From assembly GCA_951640165.1 (NCBI GenBank), contig OX621255.1, positions 2,108,001-2,172,000 on the forward strand: a stretch of 64,000 bases of DNA, written 5' to 3'. The stretch is from Pseudoips prasinana. Taxonomy: Eukaryota > Arthropoda > Insecta > Lepidoptera > Nolidae. The notes under the pieces were generated by a model, which did not search any database, was not told the DNA's origin, and saw nothing but the letters and a program-made list of their open reading frames with translations. Below are positions 63,080 to 64,000 of this stretch, in pieces. Within the stretch, counting starts at the first letter, position 1. Each line of letters opens with the position of its first letter. Both the position numbers and the translations under genes were made by a program.

Positions 63080-63244
63080 CTGCAAAATGAATAATAATTA
63101 TAATGTGTCTCCGGAGCTAGCATAGCTCACATCCCTCTGCAGCTTTCTACCAATTAAATGACTACAAAACACAGATACTATGACTGCAAGCACGGTCGAA
63201 TATTGTAGAGAGACATGATATTTCTTTACCATCATCATCAAAGC

Positions 63245-63342
63245 CAATCTAGATCATGTAACGCACAAAGTGTCCAATATTGTTATACTGGACCCTTTGC
63301 GTGTACATTTTACATGTGCATGTTACATGACCTAGATATAAA
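63245..63342. repeat. Foldback element, short
   Basis: ATCTAGATCATGTAACGCAC AAAGTGTCCA faces TGGACCCTTTGCGTG and GTTACATGACCTAGAT. Confidence 0.65.
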
Positions 63343-63344
63343 GT

Positions 63345-63715
63345 TGCTCTATAGAGCACACGTATAAAATCTTTGACAGAATGCTCTGAAGAGTGTTAGT
63401 TTTACCTCAACTTTACAGAGTGTGAATCTATGGGCCAACATATCGCCTCGCACTGACGATACCCCTTTAATGTCCAGATCATGTTTTAAGTCCTCGGAAA
63501 CTATATGCACCAGGTATTTAAACTTTGCAACGCAGTGTAAACACACGTGATTTAACATCAGTGGTGGAATATACGCAGGTTCTTTAAAAATATTTTTAGA
63601 AAAACATTAATTCGCTTTTCTTTTAATTGAATTTCAACACGTATTGCATAGCATAAATTTAAGCATTTTTAAATCACTAATTACGGGCTCAGCAGCACAA
63701 TGTCATCAGCATAAC
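63345..63715 (-). pseudogene. Reverse transcriptase remnant of a non-LTR element
   Basis: Minus strand has the catalytic box YADDIVLL (63690-63713) followed by a stop, and further on KFKYLVHIVSEDLKHDLDIK and GDMLAHRFTLCKVEVKLTLF, the region after the RT core (family: FKYLGHIVxxDLxDDxDIxRERR...NMLARRFxxCxxEVKxTLF). The part between is decayed. Confidence 0.75.
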
Positions 63716-64000
63716 TTATGTTATTTACTCCTACAATCTATACAAAAATTCAATTATGAACCTAGCATGCGCTGCTCAGATAGTTAAAAAGATGATTTAT
63801 ATATTAATTAAATAGTCCAGGTGATGTCGAGCTACCTTGTCGCTCACCACAATTCAGAAGGTCTTTTACCCGTCTGGAAATACGCCGTTTGGGAGTGCGC
63901 CCCACAGCTTAGCCGTATGATGAAAATAGAAGCAAAGCACTTCGTACGGCATGCTGAGATATCAACAACACACTTTTGCTGCCAGATAGACCGATGAAAA
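63716..64000. other. No recognised feature
   Basis: No ketosynthase exon could be identified. The minus strand has a short open run (ending YFQTGKRPSELW-like) that may belong to the same retroelement. Confidence 0.35.

Noticed and set aside
63100..64000. Ketosynthase exons upstream of e1
   Set aside because: The open minus-strand segments are reverse-transcriptase remnants (YADDIVLL, FKYLVHIV); no KS Cys or His motif found.

Overview
This is a window of an insect nuclear genome, almost certainly a moth or butterfly. Coding capacity is sparse and split into small exons with GT/AG junctions. Most of the DNA is transposon-derived: tRNA-headed SINEs, decayed LINE tails, foldback MITEs, dispersed repeats with a CTAGCTGTGCC-type head that are common in Lepidoptera, a BEL/Pao element with an env-like region, and a hAT element. 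I cannot name the species.

One host gene fills the window on the minus strand. It is a fatty-acid-synthase-like (FAS-like) multidomain protein, read from about 63,079 down to 2,333. I assembled 26 phase-compatible exons (4,023 bp, 1,341 codons, open throughout) plus one tentative exon. In order they encode the KS-MAT linker, the malonyl/acetyltransferase (MAT), the dehydratase (DH), a very short DH-ER connector, the enoyl reductase (ER), a degenerate ketoreductase (KR), a degenerate acyl carrier protein (ACP) and the start of the ACP-thioesterase linker. KS exons should lie beyond 64,000 and thioesterase exons below 1. MAT, DH and ER keep recognisable catalytic or cofactor motifs. The KR has lost its glycine-rich NADPH motif and active-site tyrosine, the ACP has lost the phosphopantetheine serine, and the pseudo-methyltransferase/pseudo-KR block that normally precedes the ER is not found. 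This looks like a divergent FAS paralogue that cannot work as an ordinary FAS.

The introns hold several unusual pieces derived from the gene's own exons: five degenerate tandem copies of an ER exon in inverted orientation (27,034-27,750), an inverted copy of a DH exon with a stop codon (43,927-44,110), and tandem copies of the 3' end of a DH exon with its 5' splice site (42,960-43,291, with two more near 42,220-42,345). The inverted copies mean the primary transcript would contain antisense stretches to its own exons.

Layout, left to right. 1-2,300: MITE, LINE/SINE remnants. 2,333-12,397: last six exons (linker, ACP, KR), a 5'-truncated LINE (about 3.8-6.3 kb) and a 1.2 kb tandem array of a SINE-like unit. 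12.4-23 kb: a large intron holding a BEL/Pao element that lacks its 5' LTR. 23-30.4 kb: KR/ER exons and the inverted exon array. 30.4-37.9 kb: hAT element and ER exons. 37.9-51.6 kb: DH and MAT-DH exons, LINE and SINE debris. 51.6-63.1 kb: MAT and linker exons with several long foldback elements. 63.2-64 kb: reverse-transcriptase remnant.
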